From Paenibacillus pectinilyticus (GTDB lineage Bacteria; Bacillota; Bacilli; Paenibacillales; NBRC-103111): 49,007 bases of DNA. Below are positions 23,967-33,310 of the stretch, piece after piece. Positions within the stretch are counted from its first letter, which is position 1, and each line of letters opens with the position of its first letter. Where the stretch lies: NCBI RefSeq assembly GCF_001700435.1, contig NZ_LYPC01000018.1, forward strand, positions 450 to 49,456, in the 5' to 3' direction. Under the pieces are notes generated by a model, which ran no database searches, was not told the DNA's origin, and saw only the letters and a list, made by a program, of their open reading frames with translations. Made by a program: the position numbers and the translations under genes.

Positions 23967-26900
23967 CTATGTCACGTCTTCATCTGGAATATACCCGATA
24001 ATCCGCTCAATATCCGCTGCAATCACTTCTAACAGCACTGTGTAGTTTTCCTTCAGCAAAATTGCCGTTTCAAGCTTCACCGCAGCTGTATAGAGTGAAT
24101 CCGCAGATAAACTACCTGCAACGCCGATTAGTGTGTGTGCCGCCCGCTTCGCCGCAACCCAATCCCCGTCCCGATAATTAATCAATAACTGTTCCGCGAA
24201 ATCACTATAATTTTTCTTGAATAGCTGCAACATGACGAAGAGAATACTCTCCTTGCCTTCCACTCGGGCTAACGCGCTTTCCCAATCCATCGAAGTGATT
24301 TTCTTGTAATACGGTATTTCAATCATTTCGTCCACGGGCTGTGAATACGGAAATTCCTTAGCGCATTTCTCCGGCTCCATCCACATCTGTATGACTTGAA
24401 AAAGTCGTTTGACATCCAGCGGTTTACTTACCACATCGTTCATGCCTAGACGGATATACGCTTCTTGATCCTGTTTCACCACATTCGCGGTTAGCCCAAT
24501 AATGGGCAACTGACGGAACCTCGAATTTTGCCGCAGCAGCGCTGTAGCCTCAACGCCATCCATAATCGGCATGTGAATGTCCATCAGAACGAGATCGAAA
24601 TCACCTGTATCCAGTTTATCCAAAGCCTCTTGGCCATTCGTAGCTAACGTAACCCGATACCCACGCTCCTCAATGAGCTCCTGGGCGACTTGCTGATTAA
24701 TTTCATTATCTTCAACTAACAAGATGTGTCCTAACTTATTTTCTAGGTCTAGTTTCGACTTGTTTCCCGATTCCTCTGAAGGGGAGGATGGATTCGAATG
24801 AAATAAAGACGCCATCGTCTGATACAACTCAAGTCGACAGATCGGCTTAACGAGCACTGCATCAGGTCTTTCCTCTTCAGGAAGGTTCAGCATTTCCTCT
24901 TTCCCAAGTGGCGACGTTACACAAATGATGCGCGTTCGATTCCTGTTCATCGTCTGAAGGAAATCTTGCCATGTCTCAATCCCATACATATCTTCACTTT
25001 CCATATCCAAAATGAGACAATCCATCTCATCCTGTTGTTCCACTGTGCTTCCTAACCACTCAAATAATCCATGCCATGAAGGCAGCGTCTGCACAATGAC
25101 CGCAAAAGAGGCTAACGTTTCCTGCATGCTGCTTCTCATGAGCGGATGATCCTCAACCACTAACACATGATAGGGCGTGTGCACATCCCCAATTTCCCAA
25201 GCACGTGGATCGCATTGTTCAACCACTTCAAAAGGCAGGGTAAACGTAAAGCGGCTGCCCTGTCCTACTTCACTCTCTGCTTTCAACATCCCGCCCATTA
25301 AGCTGATTAAATGTTGACTGATGGTTAGACCCAGCCCCGTTCCGCCATATTCACGGCTTGTAGAGCCATCTGCCTGAGAAAAAGGCTCAAAAATGTACGC
25401 TAGTCGATCCGCCGAAATACCGATCCCTGAGTCTTCGACACTGAATTGGAGCAGCAGCTCATCGCTAGAAACCTGAAGATAGGGCTCGATTTGGAGCATC
25501 ACATAGCCGGAACTTGTAAATTTGATCGCATTGCTGCACAAATTCAGAAGGACTTGCTTAAGGCGCAGTGGATCGCCGTGAAGGCGTTTGGGCAGCTCAG
25601 CTGCCGTGTTAAAGATGAGTTCAATTTGGCGACTCTTCGATAAAATACTGCAAATACTCGCTAGTTCCTTCAGCAATTCATCCAGTTGAAAGCTTGTCCG
25701 TTCCACTTCTAACTTGCCAGCTTCGACCTTAGAAATGTCCAATACATCATTAATGATGCCTAACAAGGTATGAGAAGATGACGTGATATTCGTTAAATAA
25801 TCTTTCTGATGCTCGGAAAGCGGGGTTTTCCCCAACAACTGCGAGAGGCCAATGATCCCATTTAAAGGCGTGCGGATTTCGTGACTCATTTTCGCAATAA
25901 AATGACTCTTCGCTTGATTCGCCTGATCTGCCGCATGTCGCATAGAGGCTTCTGTGAAGTCGTGCACAGTACCCACAATCCCCTTCACTTCTCCATCTGC
26001 ATGATGGTAGGCCGACAGGGTTACTCGGTAATCTCTTCTTCCCCCTTCAATAGAGGGAATGCCGACCTCAAAACGCACCTGATCGCCACTTCGCAGAACT
26101 TCTTGGAAATGCCGCTCCCACACCCATTGTTCGGATTCCGGTAGAAATGCGGTCATCTTATGACCGATCATACTCACTAAACCCGTCTGGTTCAGAAAAC
26201 TTGCCGCTTGATTCACGGAAGTAATCTCCCCATCGATGGTAAAACCGAGAATACCTTCCTGCGAATTCTCAACGAGAATCCGATTCCGTTCTTCGCTTTC
26301 CTGAATACGACGCTCCGCTAAGGTCCGCTCTGTAACGTCCGTCACCGAACCAATTACTTCAAGTACATGACCATCTTCATAAACAGGTTGGAGCGTTGTT
26401 AGCACAATTTTAGATTTGAAATCAACCTCGTAAGCCACTTGCTCCCCTTGATAGGCGGCTTCGTATTTCGTCTGTAAAAACTGCGCAGTTTCCTGTGAAA
26501 AATGGGAGACAGCATGCACGTCCTTTTCGATAAAATCGTCAGACTTCAATCCGAGCTGGTGCAATAATTGACCATCGATCATGGCGTAAGTGAGCTTGTT
26601 TTGAGATTTCTTGAGCTTAAACGTAAACCCTGGCTGCAGCCGAAGGATATCGGAAAGCTCTTGCTGCATATGACGAACTTGCCTCTTGAGCTCTTCGGAG
26701 CGTAGGAAATATCGGATTAACCCTGCTACGAACAGTCCCGCACCCATATGAAGGAGTAAGTTCGGAATGACCAGCGGCATCGCCGGTAATTTATAAATAA
26801 TGACCATATCAACGAATAGGACACTAACTGGACATAACGAAAGCAGGACCCATTTGATCCAATAGCTTTTGATAAAATAGTTAATGAGCATGCTTCCTGC

Positions 26901-27239
26901 ATAAATAAGAAATGCCAGAATCGTTACCCGTATCAACACAGCCGGGTCGATCATGGCTCTGCCAATAATAATGACCACCGTCGTAATGAGACCAGAGACG
27001 CTGCCACCGATATAGGTTGCCATCACGATTGCAATCGCTTTCAGATCCAAAATGTGACTATCACCCACGTGGACGCCGAGATAGGCAAGAACAACGCCGA
27101 ATAACCCGTGTATGATACCCGTCCATAGCTTAAATCTCCATCTGGCTGCTTTTTGCATATTAGGCGAATAACAAATTTGAATGGATAGAAAAACAAAAAC
27201 AGCTACGATCGAAAAATTGTTTAACAGGTCTTTCCACAT
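23967..27239 (-). CDS. Hybrid histidine kinase: 5TM-LYT, PAS, HisKA, HATPase, 2 REC, Hpt
   Basis: About 1090 aa; ATG 27239 is chosen because GGGGTGA lies 6-8 nt upstream, the GTG at 27248 having no site. About six membrane helices in residues 1-190 resemble the 5TM-5TMR_LYT input of LytS/YehU (GVVLAYLGVHV, AIAIVMATYIGGSVSGLITTV, IIGR). A short PAS-like and a full PAS domain follow to about 430. HisKA holds H453 in MSHEIRTPLNG, then HATPase (NLCSNAIKF, DSGIG, GGTGLGL). REC1 has D745 (weaker), REC2 D887 in LMDIHMPIMDG with LVEDN. The C-terminal Hpt has H1035 (AAHTLIG). All phosphorelay residues are present, so this is a complete internal relay. No output regulator adjoins. Confidence 0.9.
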   Translation of the reverse strand: MWKDLLNNFSIVAVFVFLSIQICYSPNMQKAARWRFKLWTGIIHGLFGVVLAYLGVHVGDSHILDLKAIAIVMATYIGGSVSGLITTVVIIIGRAMIDPAVLIRVTILAFLIYAGSMLINYFIKSYWIKWVLLSLCPVSVLFVDMVIIYKLPAMPLVIPNLLLHMGAGLFVAGLIRYFLRSEELKRQVRHMQQELSDILRLQPGFTFKLKKSQNKLTYAMIDGQLLHQLGLKSDDFIEKDVHAVSHFSQETAQFLQTKYEAAYQGEQVAYEVDFKSKIVLTTLQPVYEDGHVLEVIGSVTDVTERTLAERRIQESEERNRILVENSQEGILGFTIDGEITSVNQAASFLNQTGLVSMIGHKMTAFLPESEQWVWERHFQEVLRSGDQVRFEVGIPSIEGGRRDYRVTLSAYHHADGEVKGIVGTVHDFTEASMRHAADQANQAKSHFIAKMSHEIRTPLNGIIGLSQLLGKTPLSEHQKDYLTNITSSSHTLLGIINDVLDISKVEAGKLEVERTSFQLDELLKELASICSILSKSRQIELIFNTAAELPKRLHGDPLRLKQVLLNLCSNAIKFTSSGYVMLQIEPYLQVSSDELLLQFSVEDSGIGISADRLAYIFEPFSQADGSTSREYGGTGLGLTISQHLISLMGGMLKAESEVGQGSRFTFTLPFEVVEQCDPRAWEIGDVHTPYHVLVVEDHPLMRSSMQETLASFAVIVQTLPSWHGLFEWLGSTVEQQDEMDCLILDMESEDMYGIETWQDFLQTMNRNRTRIICVTSPLGKEEMLNLPEEERPDAVLVKPICRLELYQTMASLFHSNPSSPSEESGNKSKLDLENKLGHILLVEDNEINQQVAQELIEERGYRVTLATNGQEALDKLDTGDFDLVLMDIHMPIMDGVEATALLRQNSRFRQLPIIGLTANVVKQDQEAYIRLGMNDVVSKPLDVKRLFQVIQMWMEPEKCAKEFPYSQPVDEMIEIPYYKKITSMDWESALARVEGKESILFVMLQLFKKNYSDFAEQLLINYRDGDWVAAKRAAHTLIGVAGSLSADSLYTAAVKLETAILLKENYTVLLEVIAADIERIIGYIPDEDVT

Positions 27240-27307
27240 CACAATCACCCCATCGTATAACTCCTATGTCCACTTATTTCTATTATAAGTGTCGAATTAT
27301 GAGAGGT

Positions 27308-27721
27308 CTATACGTCTAAATAATCTACTTGTGTAATCGCAGAAAATACGAGATCAATGATCTCCGCTCTTGCTTGATTGACGAAGCCTAACGTCGTTTG
27401 TTGCAAATTGTCCGTAGAGATGCTTGATGTTAGCAACAGCTTATGTGGAAACACATAGATGGATAGTTCATACGGTGAAGCAACATGTTTGATCACATCG
27501 CTAATGTTTGAATGGGTATACGTCGCTGGCAGCTCAATCGCGTACATCAAATAGATGGATTCCTGCCTGGATTGTGTGAGATGGAACATTTCCTTATAGG
27601 AGGTATTCGCATACGAATGCCAAAGAAAGCCGAATTTATAATGCGGCTCTTCCTCCCAGGACTGCTCGAACTGGGTAATTAACTCGAGAAACTGCTGGCG
27701 ATAATAGTGGATTAGATTCAT
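27308..27721 (-). CDS. Hypothetical protein, 137 aa
   Basis: Not recognised. ATG 27721 is preferred over the upstream in-frame start because GAGGGG lies 5 nt before it. The protein is soluble, with aromatic-rich segments (NLIHYYRQQFLELITQFEQSW, YKFGFLWHSYANTSYKEMF) and no cysteine cluster, signal or membrane helix. It lies 68 bp before the hybrid kinase on the same strand, with no terminator between, so it may be cotranscribed with it and could be a partner. A 17-bp palindrome stands 39 bp upstream of its start. Confidence 0.6.
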   Translation of the reverse strand: MNLIHYYRQQFLELITQFEQSWEEEPHYKFGFLWHSYANTSYKEMFHLTQSRQESIYLMYAIELPATYTHSNISDVIKHVASPYELSIYVFPHKLLLTSSISTDNLQQTTLGFVNQARAEIIDLVFSAITQVDYLDV

Positions 27722-27759
27722 GGAGGCCCCTCGCAATTCCTTTAGAATTACTTGCAATA

Positions 27760-27776
27760 CTTAGATCTTATCTAAG
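27760..27776. promoter_or_regulatory. 17-bp palindrome upstream of the 137-aa gene
   Basis: CTTAGAT and ATCTAAG are perfect inverted halves around CTT. It has no T run, so it looks like a protein-binding site rather than a terminator. It sits 39 bp before the start of the 137-aa gene, upstream of the kinase. Confidence 0.4.
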
Positions 27777-27869
27777 AATTGTTGTAAAACTTCAGGTTTA
27801 AATTTTAGGAGCGCATGTTTTTTGCTCATACTTCGCTAATGCCTGGAGGAGAAGCCATGATGACTTCTC

Positions 27870-28361
27870 TTATTTCTTCTGCAACGCAACCCACATCGAC
27901 TTATTCCTGAACTCTTCCTCAGCGCCAAGCTCTCGTCCGAACCAGGATGGGGCTTCGAAACGCTGCGCGGCCTCCAAATCGGCAAATTCAACTTCGACTA
28001 CTAATAGGTCAATCTGCTTATACTCATCGATTTCAAAAGTGACCCCGCCTGCTTCGAGCGTTGTGCGAATTTTCTCTAATGGAATTAATCCCGTACGCTC
28101 CAGCAGCTGTGTGTAAATCGGCGCGGTAATGTTGTACTCGATTTCTTCGCGTACCATCCCGTGACCGAATTTGAACGTATGTGTATAGTGCGACTCTCCT
28201 GAGCTGTCCACGAGCTTGCGCACACGAATTTCTTGATCTTCGGAGAAGGCCAAGTACGTTTGATAAATGTACTGCTTGGACACTTGTGTCAGTTCGTTGT
28301 TCGCTAACTCTTCCGCAGGGAATGCGGATAATAAATACTTTCTTTCAATTTCGGCACCCAT
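27870..28361 (-). CDS. CYTH-domain protein (putative triphosphatase)
   Basis: 163 aa. It opens with the EIERKYLL signature of CYTH (triphosphate tunnel) proteins, followed by alternating charged strands (EIRVRKL, THTFKFG, REEIEYNI, TFEIDEYK, LLVVEVEFADL). These supply the Glu, Arg and Lys residues that line the tunnel and bind the polyphosphate and metal. Family members hydrolyse inorganic triphosphate or thiamine triphosphate, and some make cAMP. GAGGGG lies 10 nt before the ATG. It begins 17 bp after the AraC regulator stop on the same strand, so the two are probably cotranscribed. Confidence 0.85.
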   Translation of the reverse strand: MGAEIERKYLLSAFPAEELANNELTQVSKQYIYQTYLAFSEDQEIRVRKLVDSSGESHYTHTFKFGHGMVREEIEYNITAPIYTQLLERTGLIPLEKIRTTLEAGGVTFEIDEYKQIDLLVVEVEFADLEAAQRFEAPSWFGRELGAEEEFRNKSMWVALQKK

Positions 28362-28378
28362 GATCGGTTAGCCCCTCT

Positions 28379-29203
28379 CTATTTGTTCATGGCTCGAAAA
28401 CGAGCTGGTGAAATCGCGTTCCATACACGAAACATTTTACCAAAATGAAACTCATCTGCAAATCCACAAGCGTCCGCGATGGCCTTCATCGGCTCATCTG
28501 TCAGCAGCAGCATCGTCTTCGCCTGCTCATTGCGAACCTTATTTAAGTACTCTTTGGGCGAGATCCCCACATGTTTGATGAACATTTTACGTAATTGAGA
28601 GACAGAAATATGATTGGTTTTCGCCAGTTCTTCCAGCCGTATGGGCTGCTCATAGCAGGTTTCAATCCACAATTTCGCCTGCTGGAAGGCTTTCATATAA
28701 GGGTCCAGTGACGTATTCGTATCTTTCATAAAATGAATCATGCGTGATAGCACATACTGGAACTCCGCCTGCCGCTCGTGCGGATCATTCCCTCTCATGT
28801 CCCATATGCGTGTAAACTGCGCTTCCAGCCAATCCGATTGCTCTGGTGAGTACCGCTTATAAAAAGGCAGATCCAATGCCTCGATGGAAACTGGCTTCAA
28901 CCAATTCTGGTGCTCGTAAGGGATATCGAAAGCATCAAAAAGGAGCATCCTAATACATAAGGGCTTATCGGTTGATGATGCCATGGTCAGCGTAAAACCT
29001 GGCTTCAAATAGAGCAGATTTCTTTCATTAACGTGCAGCGGCTCCTCCTCAAGTTCATGGCGAAACTCCCCTTCACCGCGCTGAATCCAGTACAACGAGT
29101 GCACATCGGTAGTGTTGCGAATATCTTTCCAGCCGGGGACAGGCGGCTTCTCATAGGAAAGCCGATGATGATAAATACGGTGATTATTCAAAGTATTGCT
29201 CAC
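28379..29203 (-). CDS. AraC-family regulator (cupin + HTH_18)
   Basis: 274 aa. Residues about 1-150 are a cupin-type sensor (GEGEFRHELEEEPLHVNERNLLYLKPGFTLTM). The C-terminal ~100 residues carry two HTH units: IRLEELAKTNHISVSQLRKMFIKHVGISPKEYLNKVR and EPMKAIADACGFADEFHFGKMFRVWNAISPARFR. It is divergent from the GH2 beta-glucuronidase-like gene, which it probably controls with a sugar ligand. It leads the unit that continues into the CYTH gene. Confidence 0.88.
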   Translation of the reverse strand: MSNTLNNHRIYHHRLSYEKPPVPGWKDIRNTTDVHSLYWIQRGEGEFRHELEEEPLHVNERNLLYLKPGFTLTMASSTDKPLCIRMLLFDAFDIPYEHQNWLKPVSIEALDLPFYKRYSPEQSDWLEAQFTRIWDMRGNDPHERQAEFQYVLSRMIHFMKDTNTSLDPYMKAFQQAKLWIETCYEQPIRLEELAKTNHISVSQLRKMFIKHVGISPKEYLNKVRNEQAKTMLLLTDEPMKAIADACGFADEFHFGKMFRVWNAISPARFRAMNK

Positions 29204-29309
29204 CAGCCTTGTAGCGATTTTGACAAATGGCGAGATGGTTTATCCATTCAATTCAGCCATTCTTCTATGATACGCTTTACGAAACAGACATGAAAGGGGT
29301 TTGACTCTT

Positions 29310-31016
29310 GTGATACGTACTTTTCAGCAGCATAACCTGCGACCTACCCGAATTTTGAATGGCTTATGGGATTTCATCACGGATCCTGACAATAAAGGTG
29401 TTTCTGAAGGCTGGGCTTCACAATTCCCTGTGGGCTCCAAAAAATCCGTCGTTCCGTCTTGTTGGAACAACGAATTGGGCACCTACGATTATATCGGTGC
29501 TGCTTGGTATCGCACCCATTTTGATACGACCCGTGAAGCGAATATTCGTCTGGTCTTTGAAGGCATTCTTCACCATGCAGATGTGTACGTCGACGGCCAG
29601 CATATAGGCTATCACTTTGGCGGATTCACGCAGTTCGCGATGATTCTTCCTCATTTGACCAAAGGTAAACATGAACTTGTGATCCGTGTTGATAACACCG
29701 TGGATTGGCAAACGCTGCCGACCGATATCGCTGACTGGCACTCTTATGGCGGGATCATTCGCTCTGTTGAACTGCAAGAACTGCCTGACGTTTATATCGA
29801 TACGATGAAAATTGATTATCAATTGAAAGATAACGTAGCCGATGTTCAATTGCAGATTTCACTGAGCTCATTGAGTCATGAAGATAGCTCGGTGGAAGTG
29901 AGCGCCACTACAGAAGGACTCTCGCTCTCCGCTGCTCATGTACTGGTGGTTGCTGGGCAGTCAACTCAGCTTACACTAAGCGGCAGTCTTGCTGATATTC
30001 AGCGGTGGGATGTCGGACAACCTGCCCTGTATACCTTTACGGTTACGGCTGGCGAAGACGATCTTATCGATCGGACAGGATTCCGTACAGTTGAGGTTCA
30101 GGGCAGCGACATTCTACTGAATGGCAAAAAGCTGTACCTGCAAGGTGTGAACCGCCATGAAGAGCACCCCGAATGGGGATTTGCTTTCCCACCGAAGTTG
30201 ATGCTGAAGGATCTGGATATTTTGTCCGACATGGGCTGCAATATTGTGCGTGGATCTCATTATCCGCAAAGCCAGTTCTGGATCGACCTGCTTGATGAGC
30301 ATGGCATGCTGCTCTGGAGCGAGATTCCGATGTGGGGTTGTTTCATGAGTGTGGAAACACTGGCTAGTCCGATTTTTAGAGAACGTGGCGTGCACATGCT
30401 CGAAGAAATGATTAGCCGCGATTACCATCACCCTTCCATTATTTTCTGGGGTGCGCACAACGAAATTGATACGCGGACAGAAGAAGCGCTTGAATTGACG
30501 AAGGCTTTTGTAGGCAAAATCCGCAGTATGGATACCAGCCGACTCGTCACGTACGCAACGATGCATCCGGAGCAGGATATTGTGCTTTCCTATTTCGATG
30601 TGATTGGAATCAACAAATATTACGGATGGTATGAAGGCAGCGTTGACGGTTTTGGTACTATGCTGCAGAACTACTACCTTAATGCCGAGAAGCAAGGCGC
30701 TGGCGGCAAGCCTGTGATCATGAGCGAGTTCGGCGCGGCGGGGATTTTCGGTGATGCAGGCTGGGAACCGCGCTTATTCAGTGAAGATTATCAAGCGGAA
30801 GTCGTGACTCGCGCGTTGAAAATCTTCCGCGACGACCCGCGCATCGTCGGGACGCTGATCTGGCATTTCGCCGACATTCGCGTCGATGTGCGGAGCGACC
30901 GGCCTTACTTCCGCGATCGCGCGCGGAGCTTCAATAACAAAGGCTTGCTCAGCGAGTATCGCAAACCGAAATTGGCTTATCGCTTAGTGAAGGAGATTTA
31001 TCGATCGGAACGATAG
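29310..31016 (+). CDS. GH2 beta-glucuronidase-like glycosidase
   Basis: 568 aa from GTG 29310, 10 nt after AAAGGGG; the TTG at 29301 is too close to it. GH2 domains run in order: jelly-roll (about 1-160), Ig-like (about 165-260), TIM barrel (about 260-568). The catalytic acid/base is E385 (HNE) and the nucleophile E473 (SEFGA). N542-x-K544 (SFNNKGLL, then EYRKPK) matches the NxK carboxylate-binding motif that marks glucuronide-acting GH2 enzymes. The protein lacks a signal peptide, so it acts in the cytosol on imported glucuronides, feeding the UxuA/UxuB route. It is divergent from the AraC regulator; a terminator follows. A beta-galacturonidase is possible but less likely. Confidence 0.88.
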   Translation: MIRTFQQHNLRPTRILNGLWDFITDPDNKGVSEGWASQFPVGSKKSVVPSCWNNELGTYDYIGAAWYRTHFDTTREANIRLVFEGILHHADVYVDGQHIGYHFGGFTQFAMILPHLTKGKHELVIRVDNTVDWQTLPTDIADWHSYGGIIRSVELQELPDVYIDTMKIDYQLKDNVADVQLQISLSSLSHEDSSVEVSATTEGLSLSAAHVLVVAGQSTQLTLSGSLADIQRWDVGQPALYTFTVTAGEDDLIDRTGFRTVEVQGSDILLNGKKLYLQGVNRHEEHPEWGFAFPPKLMLKDLDILSDMGCNIVRGSHYPQSQFWIDLLDEHGMLLWSEIPMWGCFMSVETLASPIFRERGVHMLEEMISRDYHHPSIIFWGAHNEIDTRTEEALELTKAFVGKIRSMDTSRLVTYATMHPEQDIVLSYFDVIGINKYYGWYEGSVDGFGTMLQNYYLNAEKQGAGGKPVIMSEFGAAGIFGDAGWEPRLFSEDYQAEVVTRALKIFRDDPRIVGTLIWHFADIRVDVRSDRPYFRDRARSFNNKGLLSEYRKPKLAYRLVKEIYRSER

Positions 31017-31020
31017 AAGG

Positions 31021-31056
31021 AAGGGACTCAGCCTATGTGGGCTGGGTCCCTTTTTT
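31021..31056 (+). terminator. Terminator of the beta-glucuronidase-like gene
   Basis: AAGGGAC-CAGCC and GGCTG-GTCCC pair around TATGT with a mismatch, followed by six T. Confidence 0.85.
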
Positions 31057-31178
31057 AGTAGCAAAACTACTTGAGTTATTTCGCGTTTCAACGTTCCCCA
31101 CTCCGCCTTTTGTTTAGCACAATGTAAATCTACCTTGCATTTTATATAGAGAAGCTAAATAGAAACGAGGTGATCGGA

Positions 31179-31445
31179 ATGGCTTGTGCAAAAATTAAAG
31201 CTGTTCGTCAACCTGACTTAGTCTTAATCACTTGGACAAGAAACCCTTTAGTTGCTGGTTCTCCTCGTAGAATTACTTCTTTTCGTGTGATCGGCAGTGC
31301 TCAACCTTGCAGAGCTACTTTAGTAACGAATGGGTTACTTATTACGGCGTTGAACTGTTTGCTCGACGATTTCAAAATCGTGTACCAGAAAAAAACGACC
31401 AGTATTAGCGGTTATTTGTTATTGCAACGTTTTCGCGTTCAATAG
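31179..31445 (+). CDS. Small hypothetical protein, 88 aa
   Basis: Not recognised. ATG 31179 is preferred to 31170, since GAGGTGAT lies 7-9 nt before it. The protein is basic, beta-rich by composition (AVRQPDLVLITWTRNP, RITSFRVIGSA, ATLVTNGLLITALNCLL), with two cysteines, no signal and no long helix. A terminator follows its stop by 8 bp, which supports a real single-gene unit. Confidence 0.55.
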   Translation: MACAKIKAVRQPDLVLITWTRNPLVAGSPRRITSFRVIGSAQPCRATLVTNGLLITALNCLLDDFKIVYQKKTTSISGYLLLQRFRVQ

Positions 31446-31453
31446 CAAGAGTG

Positions 31454-31477
31454 GAGCAGCGTAGGCTGCTCTTTTTT
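31454..31477 (+). terminator. Terminator of the 88-aa gene
   Basis: GAGCAGC and GCTGCTC pair around GTAG and are followed by six T. It overlaps the 3' end of the convergent lipoprotein gene. Confidence 0.8.
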
Positions 31478-31889
31478 ACATAGCCCGATATATATAAACA
31501 ACGTTTTTGGGACCCTCTTTAACGATCAAAAGCTCAGATTGTCGCTCGCCTTGTATGGTATAAATTTTCGTACCTACTGGTAAGTTTGTAGACATCTCAT
31601 TTTCAAAGTCAGAGCCCTCGATATATTTTTTCTTTATTTCACCTAATTCGTGATCAATTAACAAGTTGTTTTGATTGTACTGCTCTTGCTTCTCAGCGCG
31701 CGTGTAAAATCGTGATTCGTAAACACATAAGATGTCAGCACCCTTGTTCTGATTTAAAATAGTTGCAGCTGTCTGGTTCCTTTCTAACTGGCTGATCTGA
31801 TTGGCCCCTTCCACTTTCGGATCGGCGTAACAACCAACTAGCTGAAACAGTAGAAGAAGACTTGAAAGATATTTTAGGATTCGTACCAT
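31476..31889 (-). CDS. Small lipoprotein, 137 aa
   Basis: A type-II signal peptide with lipobox LVGC at residues about 17-20 (charged MVRILKY, hydrophobic LSSLLLLFQL). The mature part is polar: YADPKVEGANQISQLERNQTAATILNQ, then a beta region (ADILCVYESRFYT, GTKIYTIQGERQSELLIVKEG, NVVYIYRAM). GGAG lies 8 nt before the ATG. I do not recognise the family. It should sit on the outer face of the membrane. It stands alone between convergent and unrelated genes. Confidence 0.75.
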   Translation of the reverse strand: MVRILKYLSSLLLLFQLVGCYADPKVEGANQISQLERNQTAATILNQNKGADILCVYESRFYTRAEKQEQYNQNNLLIDHELGEIKKKYIEGSDFENEMSTNLPVGTKIYTIQGERQSELLIVKEGPKNVVYIYRAM

Positions 31890-32004
31890 CTTACCATCTC
31901 CATATTTTGTTTCATATCGAGTTCCTTAATATTCCATTTTAAAATAGTATACCATCGATTGAATGTTAAATCTGTTATACAAACGTTCCCGCCATAACCC
32001 ATAA

Positions 32005-32040
32005 CAAAAAAAAGGGACCTAGGCCAACGGGGCCAGGTCC
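32005..32040 (-). terminator. Terminator of the hyi-GH2-GH88 operon
   Basis: GGACCT-GGCC and GGCC-AGGTCC pair with one bulge around AACGG; on the minus strand it is followed by TTTTTTTT. It lies about 120 bp beyond the GH88 stop. The rest of the 271-bp gap 31890-32160 is AT-rich with no recognisable gene. Confidence 0.75.
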
Positions 32041-32160
32041 AAAGTTTATATTAAAAAAGGGGGTCTTGTTTATTATAATACCCTTTCTATGTTATCGGAC
32101 TGTAACGGGAATGTTCCAATTGTGTTACAAATTTCTGTGCTCAGTTTTACACTCCCAGAT

Positions 32161-33255
32161 TTAGAAAATCCGGGTCGTCCACTCCCGCAGCTTCGCGACA
32201 GCCTCAACGTAGTAGTAGTCCCCATAAATGAGGCCTACGTTGACGTTCTGGCCGACTGGCTTGTGCCCTGTGCCCTCACGCAAGATGGACTCGCGCTCGC
32301 CAGCGAAGTCCGCATAATCGCGCGTGAGCGCCTCAATCATGCGGATCGCTTGCTTGCGATACAGCCCCGCTTCATCCACCGGCACAAGGTCGGCGATCTC
32401 AAGCAAGCCCGAAGCCGCGCATGCTGCCGCGGACGTATCTTTGAGCAGATCCGCATCGTCACCGGTGCGGAAATCCCACAACGGAATCGGATCGACGGTC
32501 GTATTCGCCATGAAATAATGAGCAACGCGCTTCGCCGCTTCCAAGTACCGCTCTTCTCCCGTATAGCGGTACACATTCGCTAAGCCGTGCAGTGCCCATG
32601 ACTGCCCCCTGCTCCAGGAGGAGGTCGGGGAGAAGCCCTGGCCCCCAAGCGCTTCGATAAACGCGCCGCTTACTGGATCAAAGCTAACGATATGACGTAC
32701 GGAGCCGTCCTTCCGAATGAAATGCGCGAGCACGGTGTCGGCATGTGCCATGGCTACCTGCGTAAAGCGCGTATCCTCCGTCTCCTTCGCGGCCCACAGC
32801 AAGATGGACAAGTTCATACACGAATCAATGATGGCCCAGCCATGTTTGTCTTGATTCCAAGCCCGCAAGAACTGCCCTGCCTGATTGAACCGGCCAGCCA
32901 AGAAGTTCGCTGCTTGCAGCCCTCTTCTACGTCCGTCCTTATCACCGGTCATGAGGTATTTGGCTACAGCTGTAGGCAGAAATTGAAAGCCCACATCGTG
33001 GTGGAAATTGTTCTCTTGCAGAAAGCATGCCTCTATGTTAATATCCCATTTCCAAGCTTGCTGACGATATTTCTCGTCTTTGGTAACGTCGTACATGATC
33101 CAAAGAATACCCGGCCAGAAGCCTGAAGTCCACCAATCCAAGCGAGCATCATCGTAGATGCCTTCTTTCTCTACGTGCGGAGATTTCGTACCGATTTGCT
33201 CGATCATCCGATCTACTTTGGACTGCAATTGTGACCATAAAGTCGTCATTTCCAT
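32161..33255 (-). CDS. GH88 unsaturated glucuronyl hydrolase
   Basis: 364 aa, normal length for the family. D87 in HHDVGF and D144 in AIIDSCMNL correspond to D88 and D149 of the Bacillus sp. GL1 unsaturated glucuronyl hydrolase, and W42 in WWTSGFW to its substrate-site Trp; SWSRGQSWALHG supplies the Gln region. It hydrates the double bond of the terminal 4,5-unsaturated uronic acid made by polysaccharide lyases, releasing 5-keto-4-deoxyuronate (EC 3.2.1.180). GAGGAG lies 9 nt before the ATG. It is the last gene of the operon with the GH2 enzyme (55-bp gap), and fits downstream of the PL8 lyase. The gene is GC-richer than its surroundings. Confidence 0.92.
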   Translation of the reverse strand: MEMTTLWSQLQSKVDRMIEQIGTKSPHVEKEGIYDDARLDWWTSGFWPGILWIMYDVTKDEKYRQQAWKWDINIEACFLQENNFHHDVGFQFLPTAVAKYLMTGDKDGRRRGLQAANFLAGRFNQAGQFLRAWNQDKHGWAIIDSCMNLSILLWAAKETEDTRFTQVAMAHADTVLAHFIRKDGSVRHIVSFDPVSGAFIEALGGQGFSPTSSWSRGQSWALHGLANVYRYTGEERYLEAAKRVAHYFMANTTVDPIPLWDFRTGDDADLLKDTSAAACAASGLLEIADLVPVDEAGLYRKQAIRMIEALTRDYADFAGERESILREGTGHKPVGQNVNVGLIYGDYYYVEAVAKLREWTTRIF

Positions 33256-33310
33256 ACCAACTCACTCCTCAACTTTAAACTATTCCAACTAACCATTCTC
33301 ATTTCACCAG

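Noticed and set aside
27849..27869. GAGAAG/CTTCTC hairpin after the CYTH gene as terminator
   Set aside because: Only six base pairs and no T run on the minus strand after it.
30114..30695. Long minus-strand frame inside the beta-glucuronidase-like gene
   Set aside because: Antisense shadow of a strongly supported GH2 gene with intact catalytic motifs.
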